Source of the DNA: Gordionus sp. m RMFG-2023
Lineage: Eukaryota; Nematomorpha; Gordioida; Chordodea; Parachordodidae
Direction of reading: 5' to 3'
DNA length: 64,000 bases
NCBI RefSeq assembly: GCF_954871325.1
Contig: NC_088776.1
Span: 43,604,569-43,668,568, forward strand
The position numbers and the translations under genes are program-made. Under the pieces are notes generated by a model. The model did not search any database. It had not been told where the DNA came from and saw only the letters and a list, made by a program, of their open reading frames with translations. Positions 43,601 to 54,327 of the stretch are shown in pieces. The stretch's first letter is position 1. Each line of letters opens with the position of its first letter.

Positions 43601-46600
43601 ATTGACTAGAAAATAATTTAAAAACAAGTTTTTATAACTTCTTATCAAATACAATATTATATAAAAAATTTATTGATTACTATAATTATAATGTGATTTT
43701 TAATTTTCTTGGGAAATTTGTCAATTCATCAAGAACCTTGTGGTGTATTACATATTTTACCATATCTACGTTGTTATTTATATACAGGACCAAAATATTT
43801 GTTTAATATCCATAAAAAGTATGTGTTAATTTTTCACTGTGACTTAAGATTTCTTTTAACTGCTTCATATAGCATTAGAGCATTTCTATTTCTTATATTT
43901 TAGTATGCAAAATATCAAAATAACCAATTTTTGATTTAATTGTATTTAATTAATCTAAAAAATCATCAGCTTTTATATATTGGGAATCAAAAAATATGAA
44001 TATTCATAATTATATAAACTTGCTCTTATAGTACTTGCGATTCCCGTAACACAAGTTTCTGTTAAAAGGGCATTTTCGAAGTTAAAATTGTGTTATCGCC
44101 ACAACGAACAAATATGAATCCACTTATATTAGAAAATATATTACTTATACGTTCAGTAATTTTTGTTGCACATAACGGAATTTTAAAAGAAAATATAATT
44201 TAACAATTATAATTAATACAAAAGGTTATATGAGAAAGAAAAAAAAATTCTAAATAATTAAGGGAAGAGGAAGAAGATCTAGATTAATCGGGCTCCTCGC
44301 GGAATAAACCCATGAAACATGTGAAATTAGACTTCATAATCTGAATTCCTTTGCGTTGAAGTAAGTAGACGCCTTTTTTCGGGTCCCCTGATTTAGTTCT
44401 TAAAGCTCAGATAAACTTTTTAATTAGGTTAAGAGCCTGGCTGCCAACGGATGTTAAAGTTGTAGAGACAACTGGTACAAATTTTTACTCATCGATCTAC
44501 ATATTTGTTCGTTTTAAAATTTTCTGTTACTTTAAAATGTCCTTATTGATGTTGGAGTGTGAGAGGGGGTCAACGCAGGAAAAAACCCCACGCTAGAAAT
44601 CGGCCATTCTTCGAAGGAATTTATGTATTTCCATCGGGTCGTCTCCCCTCCGTAAAGAGACCTGGGGGTTCTAAAGTGGCAGGAAGCCTGCGTACTGTAA
44701 AGCCCTTTTTATGAGAGTATTTATTACATCTGTTATGTCGGAGTAAACGTCTACTGCTAAAGATGCAATGGAGGCAATGACGACCAGTTTGACTTACTGG
44801 TTTCTTGCACTTAGCGCACTTATATGATACTGAGGCCATCACATTTAAGCAATAGCTACTGCAAATCTTAATTCTTGGTTTGACAGCTCGAGGTCAAGAT
44901 TTTTAGAGGGAATGGTGTCTAAGTATTCATATCCAGAACCTTGGATGAGAAACTAATAAGGCATGATCTTCAGATAGCATGATGGAAAAGAGGTAATCAA
45001 CGGACCTTGCAATCATTGGATTATCCCAATTCTTTTATTTATGGAAGGCTGGAGGTGACATTCATCCCCGACTGAGGCTTTCCATATGGTATAGGGTTCA
45101 TCAAGCGGCGCATCTAGTAAGGACAGGTGATCTGTTATTAATTTGGAGCTTGCCAATTTAGACAAGATGACTAATTGATAAGGCTATGGGTGATCGTAAC
45201 CCTATGCCTCCTTTATTGCAGAGAGTGGCTTGATGCCACGAATTGAAGTTAAATTTGAGATTAGTTATTTTTTCATAATGATTTTTATAATGGATTCATA
45301 TGCTTTTAAGGGTTCAGGATGTTTAAAAATAGCAGTTGACCGTAAAGCATAAAGGATCCTTGGTATATTGAAGAAATTTTTAATTAAAAAGAAAGATTTA
45401 TGTGTGGAAAGTTAGTTCCTCTATATTGTTTAAATTATAAGAAGTCGCTTGAAAATAGGCTTCAACGGATAAGTAACCTCCAACTGGGGAGCCAAGATGT
45501 GTTAGTTCTTCGGCCATAACCTTTTTAAAGACGTGGCAGTTGGGAGATTGAGAGATTCTGACAGAATTCTGTTTTGTCAACGTTTAAGAGAAGGCCTATG
45601 ATTGGTTCAACCTTTTGCAAAATTTATAGGGCTTTGTCTATCTCTTCAGGACTATCGCTTATAATTCCGTGATTTATGTTACAGAGATGAAGATCTAACA
45701 GGCAGCTGCTTTTAATTTTTTTAAGTAAATCTATTCCTAGGCAGAATAATATCGACCCTGGAGGATCACCCTGTTGAATTCCTTCTGAAAAAGAAAGCCT
45801 ATATTCACCATATTATAGGATGGAGGGATTCGCATAACAATTTAAAATGTAGTTGGAGCAGCATGGAAAGCTATTGATGGAGGATTTTAGAAAGACAGAC
45901 CGTTTTATTGTGTTGCATTGTTAAAATCAATTTTAATTAGATGTTTATTTAGAGGATTATTTTGAAGATATATGCGGGTTATATGAGGCAGACTCACAGT
46001 CACCTTTGACACTAACCCCTAGCTGAGATGGTGTGAGACTTGTAGAGATTTTCTCATTGATTCAATCCAAAATTAATTTTGATGCTAATCTCCTGAAGAG
46101 GATATCTATGGCAATTGGGCGTAGGTCTTTGTTGGGTTTTGTAAGAGCGATTAATTTTACAACTTAATTGGCTGTGCGAAGATAGGAACGACTTACAAAT
46201 GAGAGTTGTACAGTTGAGTAGGGTAGTTTAAAAATTTAGTAGAGGGATGGTTAGGTCTTGAAGGTATATCATGCCTTCAAAACCATGTGCAGAATCTTTT
46301 TGAAAGGTTGAGATTGCTTTTCTCGCTTCCTCTGGACTGAATTATATTGGGTAAGATGTGGGCACAAGATAATTCAGTTGTAGATGTCTGATGGGGGGGG
46401 GTGCTTTATAGCAAATTTGGTTTAGGTTTGAAAATTAATGGGGCCAGTGTGTCTGAGGAGGAGGTCAGACGAAGGTTTCCCCACTAAATTTACCTTTATC
46501 TTAAAAGGATTTATGGATAACTTCGGAGTGGAGGTTATGTCCATTGAAATGTTGTATAATACATTTAACCTGTTTTTAATTTGTTGAGTGAGGGACAGTT

Positions 46601-49420
46601 TGCTTTTGTCAGTTAGAACTTGAAAGGCATGGAAAATAAAAGGAACGTCTTCCAGTGCCGTGGGGAGTTAAAATTGGTTAGAAGGTTATTAATAGTTGTA
46701 CTATACGATTTAGCTTCAAGAGGCCTGGCTCCCCGGGGAATTCTTGAGATAATATGAGGTTTAGGTAAGTTTGTAAATTCATCGGAGAAGGAGGATATTG
46801 GTAACTCATTGGAAGTACAGGGTGAGTCCTCAATGATAGATAAATTATTAATTGTGGTGAGAGCTGGGATATGCAAAGGGGATGCTAATGTTAAGTGTAA
46901 TTGAGAAAATGGAGGGGGGGGGGATAGAATCTGTGAAAGGTGACTGATGTGATAAATGACATCCGTTACCACTTTTCCCGTGCTTCCTTAGGGTCCCTTT
47001 ATTGTTGATTAGGCTATGTAGCCCATATTTTTGGTAGAAGGGGGCATTTATATTTAAAGGGGAGGGGCAAGTTGGGAAAGGGAATTAAAATTTTATGTGT
47101 TATTGTTTTTCTTAGAAGAGAGGGAATAAGATAAATAAATAAAAAATTTAGAAACAAAAAAGGGATTCGAAATTTATTTTAATTAAATGGACGTTAAGAG
47201 GATGTTATTATATAATTAACTTAAGTGATGGCACAAATTTTAATGAATAATATTTATAATTAAAATCGTTATACGATGTCAATAAAAATAATTTATAAAA
47301 TATTTCTAATCGTAATAAATCCTTATGAACCTTTACAATTAACTGAACCGAACCGAAACTTTATAAATTTTTCCTCAAAAACCGTAACTGAACCGTAACT
47401 ATTATAATTTTTTGTATACTGAACCGTAACCAAACTAGTGTTGTTAAACGGCTCGATTTGAGCCGATTTTTAAAAACGGCTAACTCAATATTTTAGCCAG
47501 AAAAATTTTACGTAAGACTGAAGATTTTTCTCAGATAACACAATAGTTTATATACATCTATTAGCGAAGCCTCGAGGCTTAGGCAATATTTTTTCTGACT
47601 GAAATATAGAGTTAGCCGTTTTTAAAAATCGCCTAAAATCGAACCGTTTAACAACACTCCGAACTGAACTGTTATAAATAATGGTTCGGGTCCCTGATTT
47701 CTTCTGTTATTCAAAATGGAAATGAACAATATTTAAAAAATTCATGATATTTATTAATAATCAAAATATTATAAAAAATACTTATTAACTCCTAACTCAC
47801 TAATAATTTTGAATTTGATAAAATAATCATAATAAATATAACTAGAAATATCATAATGATAAAATAAATTACCTCTTTATTATCTCTTTAATTAAAATTT
47901 TTTCCATTTTATTAATATTTTTGAATAATGTTAATATACTCACAAGGAAAGGAAATTTTAATAAAATTTATTTATGAAAAATAAGTTTTATGTTGGAAAA
48001 TTGATATTCAAATATTTCCAAATTTTGATTGGAGGGGGGGGAGGTAAATTTTTTAATAGCTTAAAATGATATATATGAAAACAGTCAAATCCCCCCCCCC
48101 CCATCCCCATTGATTACGCGCCTGTTAGGCAATATTTATTGGCCAAAATGTTGAGATAGCCGTTTTGAAAAATCGGCTCAAATCGACCCGAAATTATTTC
48201 AAATTTTATTAGCCTTTGGCTTTTGAAATTGGCGAAGCTTGGATCTCCTACTACAATATATATTACTACAGAATTTTATATTTATATATTATATAAGTCA
48301 ATATGTATGTTGCCCAATCTCAGGGAAATTACATGTAAAATCCTTATAAAATTGTTTGTAATTTATAGGATGGGTGTTTTACACATGCTGGAATAAATAT
48401 TTCTCGGAAAATCCGATTTCAAATTTAAAAAACGAGCTAAATAAACTATTTAAAGTTGAAAATATTGCAAAATAATTTTATGAGTTCTATTTTAAGTTTA
48501 AAATCGGATTTTGTCGAAAATGTATTCCATTATATACAATTTAATGAGTTACCTTAATATATCCAAAATTGCACAAATTTCCTGAAATATTTATCAGGCA
48601 ATACACGTATTTCCTGATTAAGCACAATTTTATTCAAATATTGTTTGTTTTGATAATTAAATATTTTATAACCTATCTAATTATAAATCATAATAAATAT
48701 AGCATATCTGAGAAAGACCCATTGAAAATAAATTTATATATCTAAATATCTAGGCCCCCTATAAAATCCCTAATTTATTAACAATTTTATATTTTAATTC
48801 ACATCCATATAATAGGGTATCATTATAACCAGCTTATGATTTTAAGCTATGAAAGCGGAAAAAGTTAAAACCAAAAAACACTTTATAAAATAAGGAAAAA
48901 ATTTTAAACAACTCGATTTGAGTCGATTTCTAAAAACGGATAACTCAACATTTTAGCCAGAATAATATTGCGTTCGCCTCTAGATTAATAGATGTTTATA
49001 AACCTTTGTACCCGTCTATGGCCATGCTTACGTAATATTTTTCTGGATTAAATATTAAGTTAACCGTTTTAAAAAATAGGCTCAAAAAGAGCCTTTAACA
49101 ATACTATTTTTACGATTGGGTCTTAAAATATTTTAAAATTTATTTTAAAAAAATTCATTTCAACGTAGCACCGATTTTAATAAATATTTTAAGACCCGGT
49201 ACATAGGTCGGAGTAATAGGTTGGGTATACAGGTCTATAAGTATAAATTATATAGTGTAAAAATATATTTACCATCAACATCTTCTTCAAAACTTTTTAT
49301 GTGTTTTAACGAAGGAAAATATTGTATAACGCCTTCCGGATTTATCATTTGAGCTTCGGAACGGATATTTTCGGATATCAGATCATTATAAAGTTTTTGA
49401 AGACTCTCGGAATGATTCAT
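34699..49420 (-). CDS. Dmbx: Dmbx-type paired-class (K50) homeobox transcription factor
   Basis: Nuclear DNA-binding developmental regulator; vertebrate Dmbx1 acts in fore/midbrain. Exons: 49420-49273, 39866-39688, 36762-34699; GT..AG borders, phases 1 and 0, total 2391 nt, 796 aa. Homeodomain is residues 64-123: [40 protein letters not shown], then after the intron [14 protein letters not shown]. Lys at homeodomain position 50 (residue 113) gives bicoid-type TAATCC preference. The block [25 protein letters not shown] is specific to Dmbx rather than Otx, Gsc or Pitx. The intron between homeodomain residues 46 and 47 is common in paired-class genes. About 670 residues follow the homeodomain, rich in Asn, Lys, Tyr and Ser, much longer than vertebrate Dmbx1. 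Near residue 722 [12 protein letters not shown] resembles an eh1 Groucho motif (FxIxxIL) or a decayed OAR (SIENL). Assignment of exon 1 rests on phase, a clean donor and a start ATG, not on similarity. Confidence 0.88.
36763..39687 (-). other. Dmbx intron 2
   Basis: 2.9 kb. Contains a G/C-patched stretch at 37070-37280 (GGAGGAGGTTAGGACTGC ... CACCCTTCCCTCCC) with hAT-like composition but no proven ends, and at 38500-39420 a copy of the dispersed repeat also seen in PCYT2 intron 4 (20240-20850). No exon-like sequence found. Confidence 0.5.
39867..41053 (-). other. Start of Dmbx intron 1, AT-rich
   Basis: No coding sequence, repeat unit or transposon end recognised in this stretch. Confidence 0.45.
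41054..42596 (+). mobile_element. hAT DNA transposon (GCGTACGCAG family) in Dmbx intron 1
   Basis: Left end CAGGAGCGTTTGCAGCGGGG, right end inverted CAAGCGCGTACGGAAGGAAT with G-rich tract; related to the copy at 17663 and in opposite orientation. An 88-codon open stretch at 41447-41713 ([31 protein letters not shown]) is hAT transposase of the ZMYM/TTF-related kind. The rest is deleted or decayed. A clear 8-bp duplication is not visible, so it is older than the 17663 copy. A smaller element (41879-42065) sits inside. Confidence 0.8.
41879..42065. repeat. AGTGTTGTTAAA-family small element
   Basis: Starts AGTGTTGTTAAATGACTCG and ends GGGCCCTTTAACAACAT, with inner CCTAAGCCTC and TTTGTGCCATCTATG blocks shared with the copies at 47437, 48900, 51185 and 56516. 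Confidence 0.7.
42597..44030. other. AT-rich part of Dmbx intron 1
   Basis: Very AT-rich; some of it may belong to the decayed hAT copy whose C-terminal coding remnant begins at 44031. No other structure seen. Confidence 0.4.
44031..44203 (+). mobile_element. hAT transposase C-terminal fragment
   Basis: [19 protein letters not shown] is the classic hAT dimerisation motif (IPxTQVSVERAFSxLK). After a frameshift the sequence continues [20 protein letters not shown] and ends at a TAA (44201-44203). No termini recognised. Sits directly beside the LINE remnant. Confidence 0.8.
44255..47100 (-). mobile_element. Degraded LINE with R2-type restriction-like endonuclease region
   Basis: The minus strand reads as a reverse transcriptase in pieces: [20 protein letters not shown] near 46300, [20 protein letters not shown] near 46100 followed by an in-frame TGA, then [17 protein letters not shown] near 46000, [17 protein letters not shown] near 45760, and a run into [11 protein letters not shown]. 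Downstream come the CCHC-like finger YKCAKCKKP...HCLHC (44830-44770), [16 protein letters not shown], where RPD is the endonuclease hallmark of R2-like LINEs, and the C-terminal [17 protein letters not shown]. Several frameshifts and stops separate the pieces. The stretch is noticeably more GC-rich than the intron around it. No poly(A) tail or target duplication identified; borders are approximate. Confidence 0.85.
47345..47695. repeat. Nested small elements (ACTGAACCGAACC outer, AGTGTTGTTAAA inner)
   Basis: The inner element, 47437-47658, has nearly perfect ends AGTGTTGTTAAACGGCTCG and CCGTTTAACAACACT with a second inverted GAGTTAGCCGTTTTTAAAAA pair, and is flanked by CCAAACT / CCGAACT. It interrupts an outer palindromic repeat of AACCGAACCG and GAACCGTAAC blocks (47345-47436) that resumes at 47659 with CCGAACTGAAC and ends near GGTTCGGGTCCC. 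Confidence 0.75.
47696..49272. repeat. Repeat remnants at the 3' side of Dmbx intron 1
   Basis: Contains a G/C-tract hAT-like end at 48030-48125 (C12 then GATTACGCGCCTG), one arm of an AGTGTTGTTAAA element at 48128-48195, a hairpin element at 48387-48531 (TGGAATAAATATT...CGGAAAATCCGATTT mirrored by AAATCGGATTTTGTCG...TATTCCA), and a decayed AGTGTTGTTAAA copy at about 48900-49112 (TCGATTTGAGTCGATTT). No coding sequence. Confidence 0.6.
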
Positions 49421-50557
49421 TTTTTTTTCCTTTGTAAAATATTTATATTCCTTCTTCCTCGTGTGGTTAATATTTGTCTAAAATAATATGATACATTGAA
49501 ATAGTATACAAAAGTTTAATAATTTTTTTTTAAATAAATTATCAATTTTTTTTAAAGGGTCTGAGCTATGAATTTAAAAAATATTATTTTTTAAAAAATA
49601 TATCTGGTTCAATCATCTTGTTTGTATAATTATAGTTAACTTATATTAGATTATTTTATATCTTATTATCAAATATTTATTTTCTAAAATAATAAAATAA
49701 AAGGAGGATAAATTATTTGTTATATATATATAGATAATATAATATTATGCAATTTTTTTTCCTTGTTTATTTTTCAGATTTAAGTTGAAAATTATTATTT
49801 TGTAAATTTAACCTATCAATCAATGTCAAGTCTTAATATTATTTATATTAATAAAAATTTCCATACCAATCATATTATATATACTTTACCTTTTATATCA
49901 ATTTAGGTGGATGGATAATTAATTTTTCTCTAAATCTTTGCTGATTTTCTTTAACAAAAATATCTTATACTACAACAAAGAATTTTTCATTTTTGAACGA
50001 AAATGTAAAATATGAATTATCATCCTTTTCTTTAAAGTTCAATTAATTATAACTTGTCTTAAAATTAAATTTAAAAAAAGCAAGTTTCTTGTTCTCCCTT
50101 CAACTCTTCTTTCATTTCAAAACTAATTTGAAATTTAATTGCTATATCATATCCAGTATATGTCATTTAAACCCTTTTATTCTCACGCTATGCCAAAATA
50201 TAACCTACTTTTTGGGGTACCCTTTTTATATGTTAATATAAAACCTAACCCACCATGAAATCACTTTTATTTTCGATATAAAATAAACAATATATTATTA
50301 TATTACATTTTTTTTTTAAATCTTGCAAAAATACGTAATAAAAAGTAAATATGACCCTCCTTTTCTGTGCATAAAAGAGTTAAAATGTTGTTAATTAGAC
50401 TGGCAAATTTTTGTAAATTAGCCCTACCTATGAATTAAAAAAATCTCTAATCTGAATAGGTTTTGTAACTGCACACTGATTAACACTTCCACATCAGTTA
50501 GGTACCATATTTAAGAAATACGATGAACGCGTCAACTTTATATACAACAATAATTAA
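49421..50557. other. Region upstream of Dmbx
   Basis: Expected to include the promoter and 5' UTR on the minus strand. AT-rich throughout with no TATA box or conserved block that stands out. No repeats recognised. Confidence 0.4.
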
Positions 50558-52668
50558 GGCGTGTACAAAGCGGGGAGGGGGGCGAGCAAATCCCCCCCCC
50601 CTCCAGTCAAAAAATTAAGATGTCGGCTAAAATATTTGAAAATATTATTGATTCATATTTTTTTACCGAATATTTATTTCAATTTATACTTATTTATCGC
50701 ATTCACGACAGAAATATTACTAATTTATTCTATGAATTAACATAAATTTCAAATTTCTGTTATATTTATCAACCATCTTAAAATTTCCCACCAAATTATT
50801 TAAACTTTTTCACTGCAAAATTAAAGTAAAACATTTAAAAAATTGGTCGATTTGATTGAGATTATGAGAATAGTTGACATTATATAATGGAACTTAAGAA
50901 AATTAGGACAGTAGGTGATGAATGTCAAAAGTAGAACTTTATGAAATTATTTGTCTCCATCGCTCGACTGGCAGCAAAGAAAGCATATTGTTTCAATATT
51001 ATTATAGGTCAGTAGAAAAATACTATAAAATAAATAACTTCATTCCCCTCTTGGATACTCTCAAATGAATGTGAAAGGTTCTTGATTAATCAGGAAGCAT
51101 TACAAATATGCAAATATGATTACAGCAGAATCCTTCCGAATCTTTTTAATCTTGATAGAAAAAAAAAATAATATTTAGCTTTGTAGTGTGTAAAATGGCT
51201 TGATTTGAGCCGATTTTAAAAAACGGCCATTCAATATTTTATCCAGAAAAATAATATGCAAAAGATTTTACTCAAAATGGCACAAAGGTTTGGGCATCTA
51301 TTCACGAAATCTAGAGCAATTTTCTAGCTAAAATCGATTTAGTGTTTTAATAAATCGTTTCATTGAGCTATAGCAACACTACTTATCAGGCATGTTTTTA
51401 TTCTTGTCAAGGAAGAAAATGTTCTTTCAAGGGTAAAAGGACGAATAAGAAGAGTTCCCTAAATATATAATAATTTATATAATCAAGAAAATAGTCAATA
51501 ATTTTTAAATTATACGAAGCATCTATAGCATTTTTTGAAATATTATCAACTATATTACCATAGTTTGCATTCAGAAATCATGGGATCCTTTAACATAGAC
51601 GAATCAAATCCAAAACATTAAAATTTTATTTTATTTTTTCTACGAATTAATATTTAAGAAAAAAATATCTTTTAGTTCTTTATAAATATAAAATTTAAAA
51701 ACTATGAAAAACACTCAGGTTACCTTTTACCCTTTCGTGATGCGTGTTATAGAGCTTCTTTATTTTTAGATTTTTAAAAATTTTTTATATAAAATTGTTA
51801 AACCTAAGTAAATAAATGAAAATGTATTGTCAAATATGTTAAATTTACCAGGGATTCATCTATATTATATAAAATCACCCGGAAGAGCTTGTTGTCCCTT
51901 AAAACTGTCATATAATTTACAAAAAAATAAGTCAATCATCTTCAATTTATAATTGGTGACCATTGACAAACCCGTGGCTTCTAATCTTTTTATAAATATT
52001 GGATTTTATTTTATTCCAAATCCCTTTAAAAATGGCTAATATACATCTAGCCAAAACCTACCCCCTCTTCATATTTATTTAAAATTTAATTTCCAGATAT
52101 TAAATTACCGTAAATATTGTCAATATTTTTATACATGATAAAATTGAGATTACTTAATCATTTAAAATTGATATTTAGTCCTAGTAATTTTCATAAAAAA
52201 AAATTGATTAGTAAAAATGTAAAAAAATTAAAAAGTTACTTTTGACATCTACATTAAAACTTTACATTGCGAAACATTTTATTTAAGTATCTTATTAAAA
52301 TACTTAGTTTCAGAATTATTAGAAGAAATTACTTTCCCCGAGATAATACTATCTTAATTCTATGTATCCCCATTTTTCTAAAAATCATATTTTTTGCTAA
52401 GAATATTTTCATGTATTAATCTATATTTCCAGCATAAATTTTAAATGCTTAAGAAATTTATATTTTTTTACAAATTTTATTTCCATAACATTTATTTTAT
52501 TGATTTATATGCCGATTATATGCATTTAATATTTTATCATAATTTATATTTGGATTTGTATATAAGAAATCGTCAATATTTTATAGTCACTTAGTCCTAA
52601 TAAATTTCTCCAATTTCAACGACGATGCATCAACCCCCTTCCCCCTACTAGTAGAACTCCTTGAGATA
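50558..52668 (+). mobile_element. Decayed hAT copy of the GCGTACGCAG family
   Basis: Starts GGCGTGTACAAAGCGGGGAG, with the poly-G/C tract and following ACCGAATATTTATTTCAATTT-type sequence shared with the 41054 copy. The right half (TGTATTAATCTAT, CATTTAATATTTTAT, AAATCGTCAATATTT) also matches that copy up to a CCCCCTTCCCCCT tract at 52636-52652, where the terminus is lost. Transposase traces are too broken to read. A small AGTGTTGTTAAA-type element is inserted at about 51185-51390. Confidence 0.65.
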
Positions 52669-52676
52669 GGTATTCT

Positions 52677-52929
52677 CAGAGACCTGCAGGTCTGGTCTTG
52701 CTTTAAACCTTTTTTTTAAATGTACCCAAGAGGGGCCTAAAATTTTTTTTTTATAAATACCCGGGCTGGACGTGGCCAAAAATTCTTTATTTGAAAAATA
52801 CCCAGGACGGGCTGTTTTTTTAAAACGGTATATTTTTAATCTTTATTATTAGCTATAAAAATTAATAAATTAATATATTCTAAAAAATCAGGACCAGACC
52901 AATTCAAATGGTATATCTGCAGGTCTCTG
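52677..52929. repeat. GC-rich small element, CAGAGACYTGCAGG family
   Basis: Ends CAGAGACCTGCAGGTCTGG and inverted CAGAGACCTGCAGATATACC; 8-bp flanks GGTATTCT and AGTATTCT differ at one base. Interior has decayed CCCGGGC blocks. Confidence 0.8.
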
Positions 52930-53332
52930 AGTATTCTACACCTACTGGAAATATATTTTTGGCAAAATCAAATTATTAAAATGTAAAAAATACGTTTTAA
53001 GCATATCAATATGTTATTTTTCTATTTATAATAATATTTAGCGCGTTTTTAAATTTAAATAATCCTATTTTTCCGAAAATGCATTCCAGCACGTGTTATA
53101 ATACCTAAATTTCACACAATATTTTAAAATATTATATTACCCCATTTGACTGAGACAATATGAAAATTCGTTGACTATGGATTTGACTGTAACATATATA
53201 ATGTAAAATAAGTATAATGAGTGGAACAAAGTTAGTTATTATTAATCTAAAAATTCTACATTATTTTTATTTTTTCGAGGTTTGCATTTTGGGGCTAGTA
53301 GGATAATCTCCGGTTTCTTCTAATATATAAAT

Positions 53333-53593
53333 CAGAGACCTGCAGGCCTGGTCCTAACCTCGGTCCGTTAATTTTTTTAAATTACCCGGGCTGGGCCGGG
53401 TTTGAAATTTTATTTTTTGAAATTTTTTTTAAAAATTGAAATCGCCATTATTTGCTATAAAAATCAAAAATAAATATATGTTTTTTAAAAATCCGGGCCG
53501 GGCCTGAAAATATAAAACCCGGGCTGGGCCGAAAAAAAATTTTGAAAAAAATATCCGGGCCAGGCCGTGTAAATGTTATTTCTGCAGGTCCTG
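53333..53593. repeat. GC-rich small element, CAGAGACYTGCAGG family
   Basis: Ends CAGAGACCTGCAGGCCTGG and inverted CAGGACCTGCAGAAATAAC; flanks ATATAAAT and GTATAAAT (one mismatch). Interior carries CCGGGCTGGGCCGGG and GGGCCGGGCCTG blocks separated by A/T runs. Confidence 0.8.
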
Positions 53594-54327
53594 GTATAAA
53601 TTCTTGACTATAATTCAAATGGAATTTAGATATCGTATTATAAGATATCATCAATCACCAAAATATTAAAAAATGTATTGAAAAAACGGCATTTTTCCTT
53701 TGTGGATAATAAATCAAATTATTAAAACCCATCTTTTATATTAAACTTTTATATATTATATACCTTATAAATACCATGATTGATAAAAAATTACAAAAAA
53801 AATATATTATATAAATTAAAAGAGAAGATCCCTTTTTCCCCAAAGCCGAATATTTATTTATTTTATTATAACAAAGTGAATTTTAGGTAGAAATATAAGC
53901 CAAAAATATATATATATATATATAATGAAAAATGAACATCAAAAGGCCTTTCTAAAAAAGAATCTTTTAAAATATAATTGATTTTTTTTTAAAATTTAAT
54001 TTATATAATTAAAAGTTTGAAGAATCGGTTTAAATATAAAATAAAAATATATAATATATTTTTACCTTCATCTTTATTTTTTTTAACCAATATATATATT
54101 TATTATTTTTTTGAAATAATTGCATAAGTTTTTTTGAAAAAGTAAATATAATCTTGTTTATATATATCTGTAAATTAAACATGGATTTTCATATAATATT
54201 GACCCCTTTTTTAATCTTAATTCTTAAAATATAAGTTCTAATTTATTATTTTGTGGATGGTTTAAGAAAATGTAATAATTTGGTGATCAAAGTATAAAGT
54301 AAGGGAAAACCTGGGCTAGGAACCGTG
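53594..54327. other. AT-rich gap
   Basis: Contains a (TA)n run at about 53908-53923. Nothing else recognisable. Confidence 0.5.

Noticed and set aside
43709-43903. A 64-codon + strand frame
   Set aside because: Composition matches the AT-rich background; no domain, start context or splice signals.
46613-46972. A separate host gene at 46972-46613
   Set aside because: It lies in the GC-rich LINE block, in line with the reverse transcriptase pieces, so it is the upstream part of the LINE remnant.
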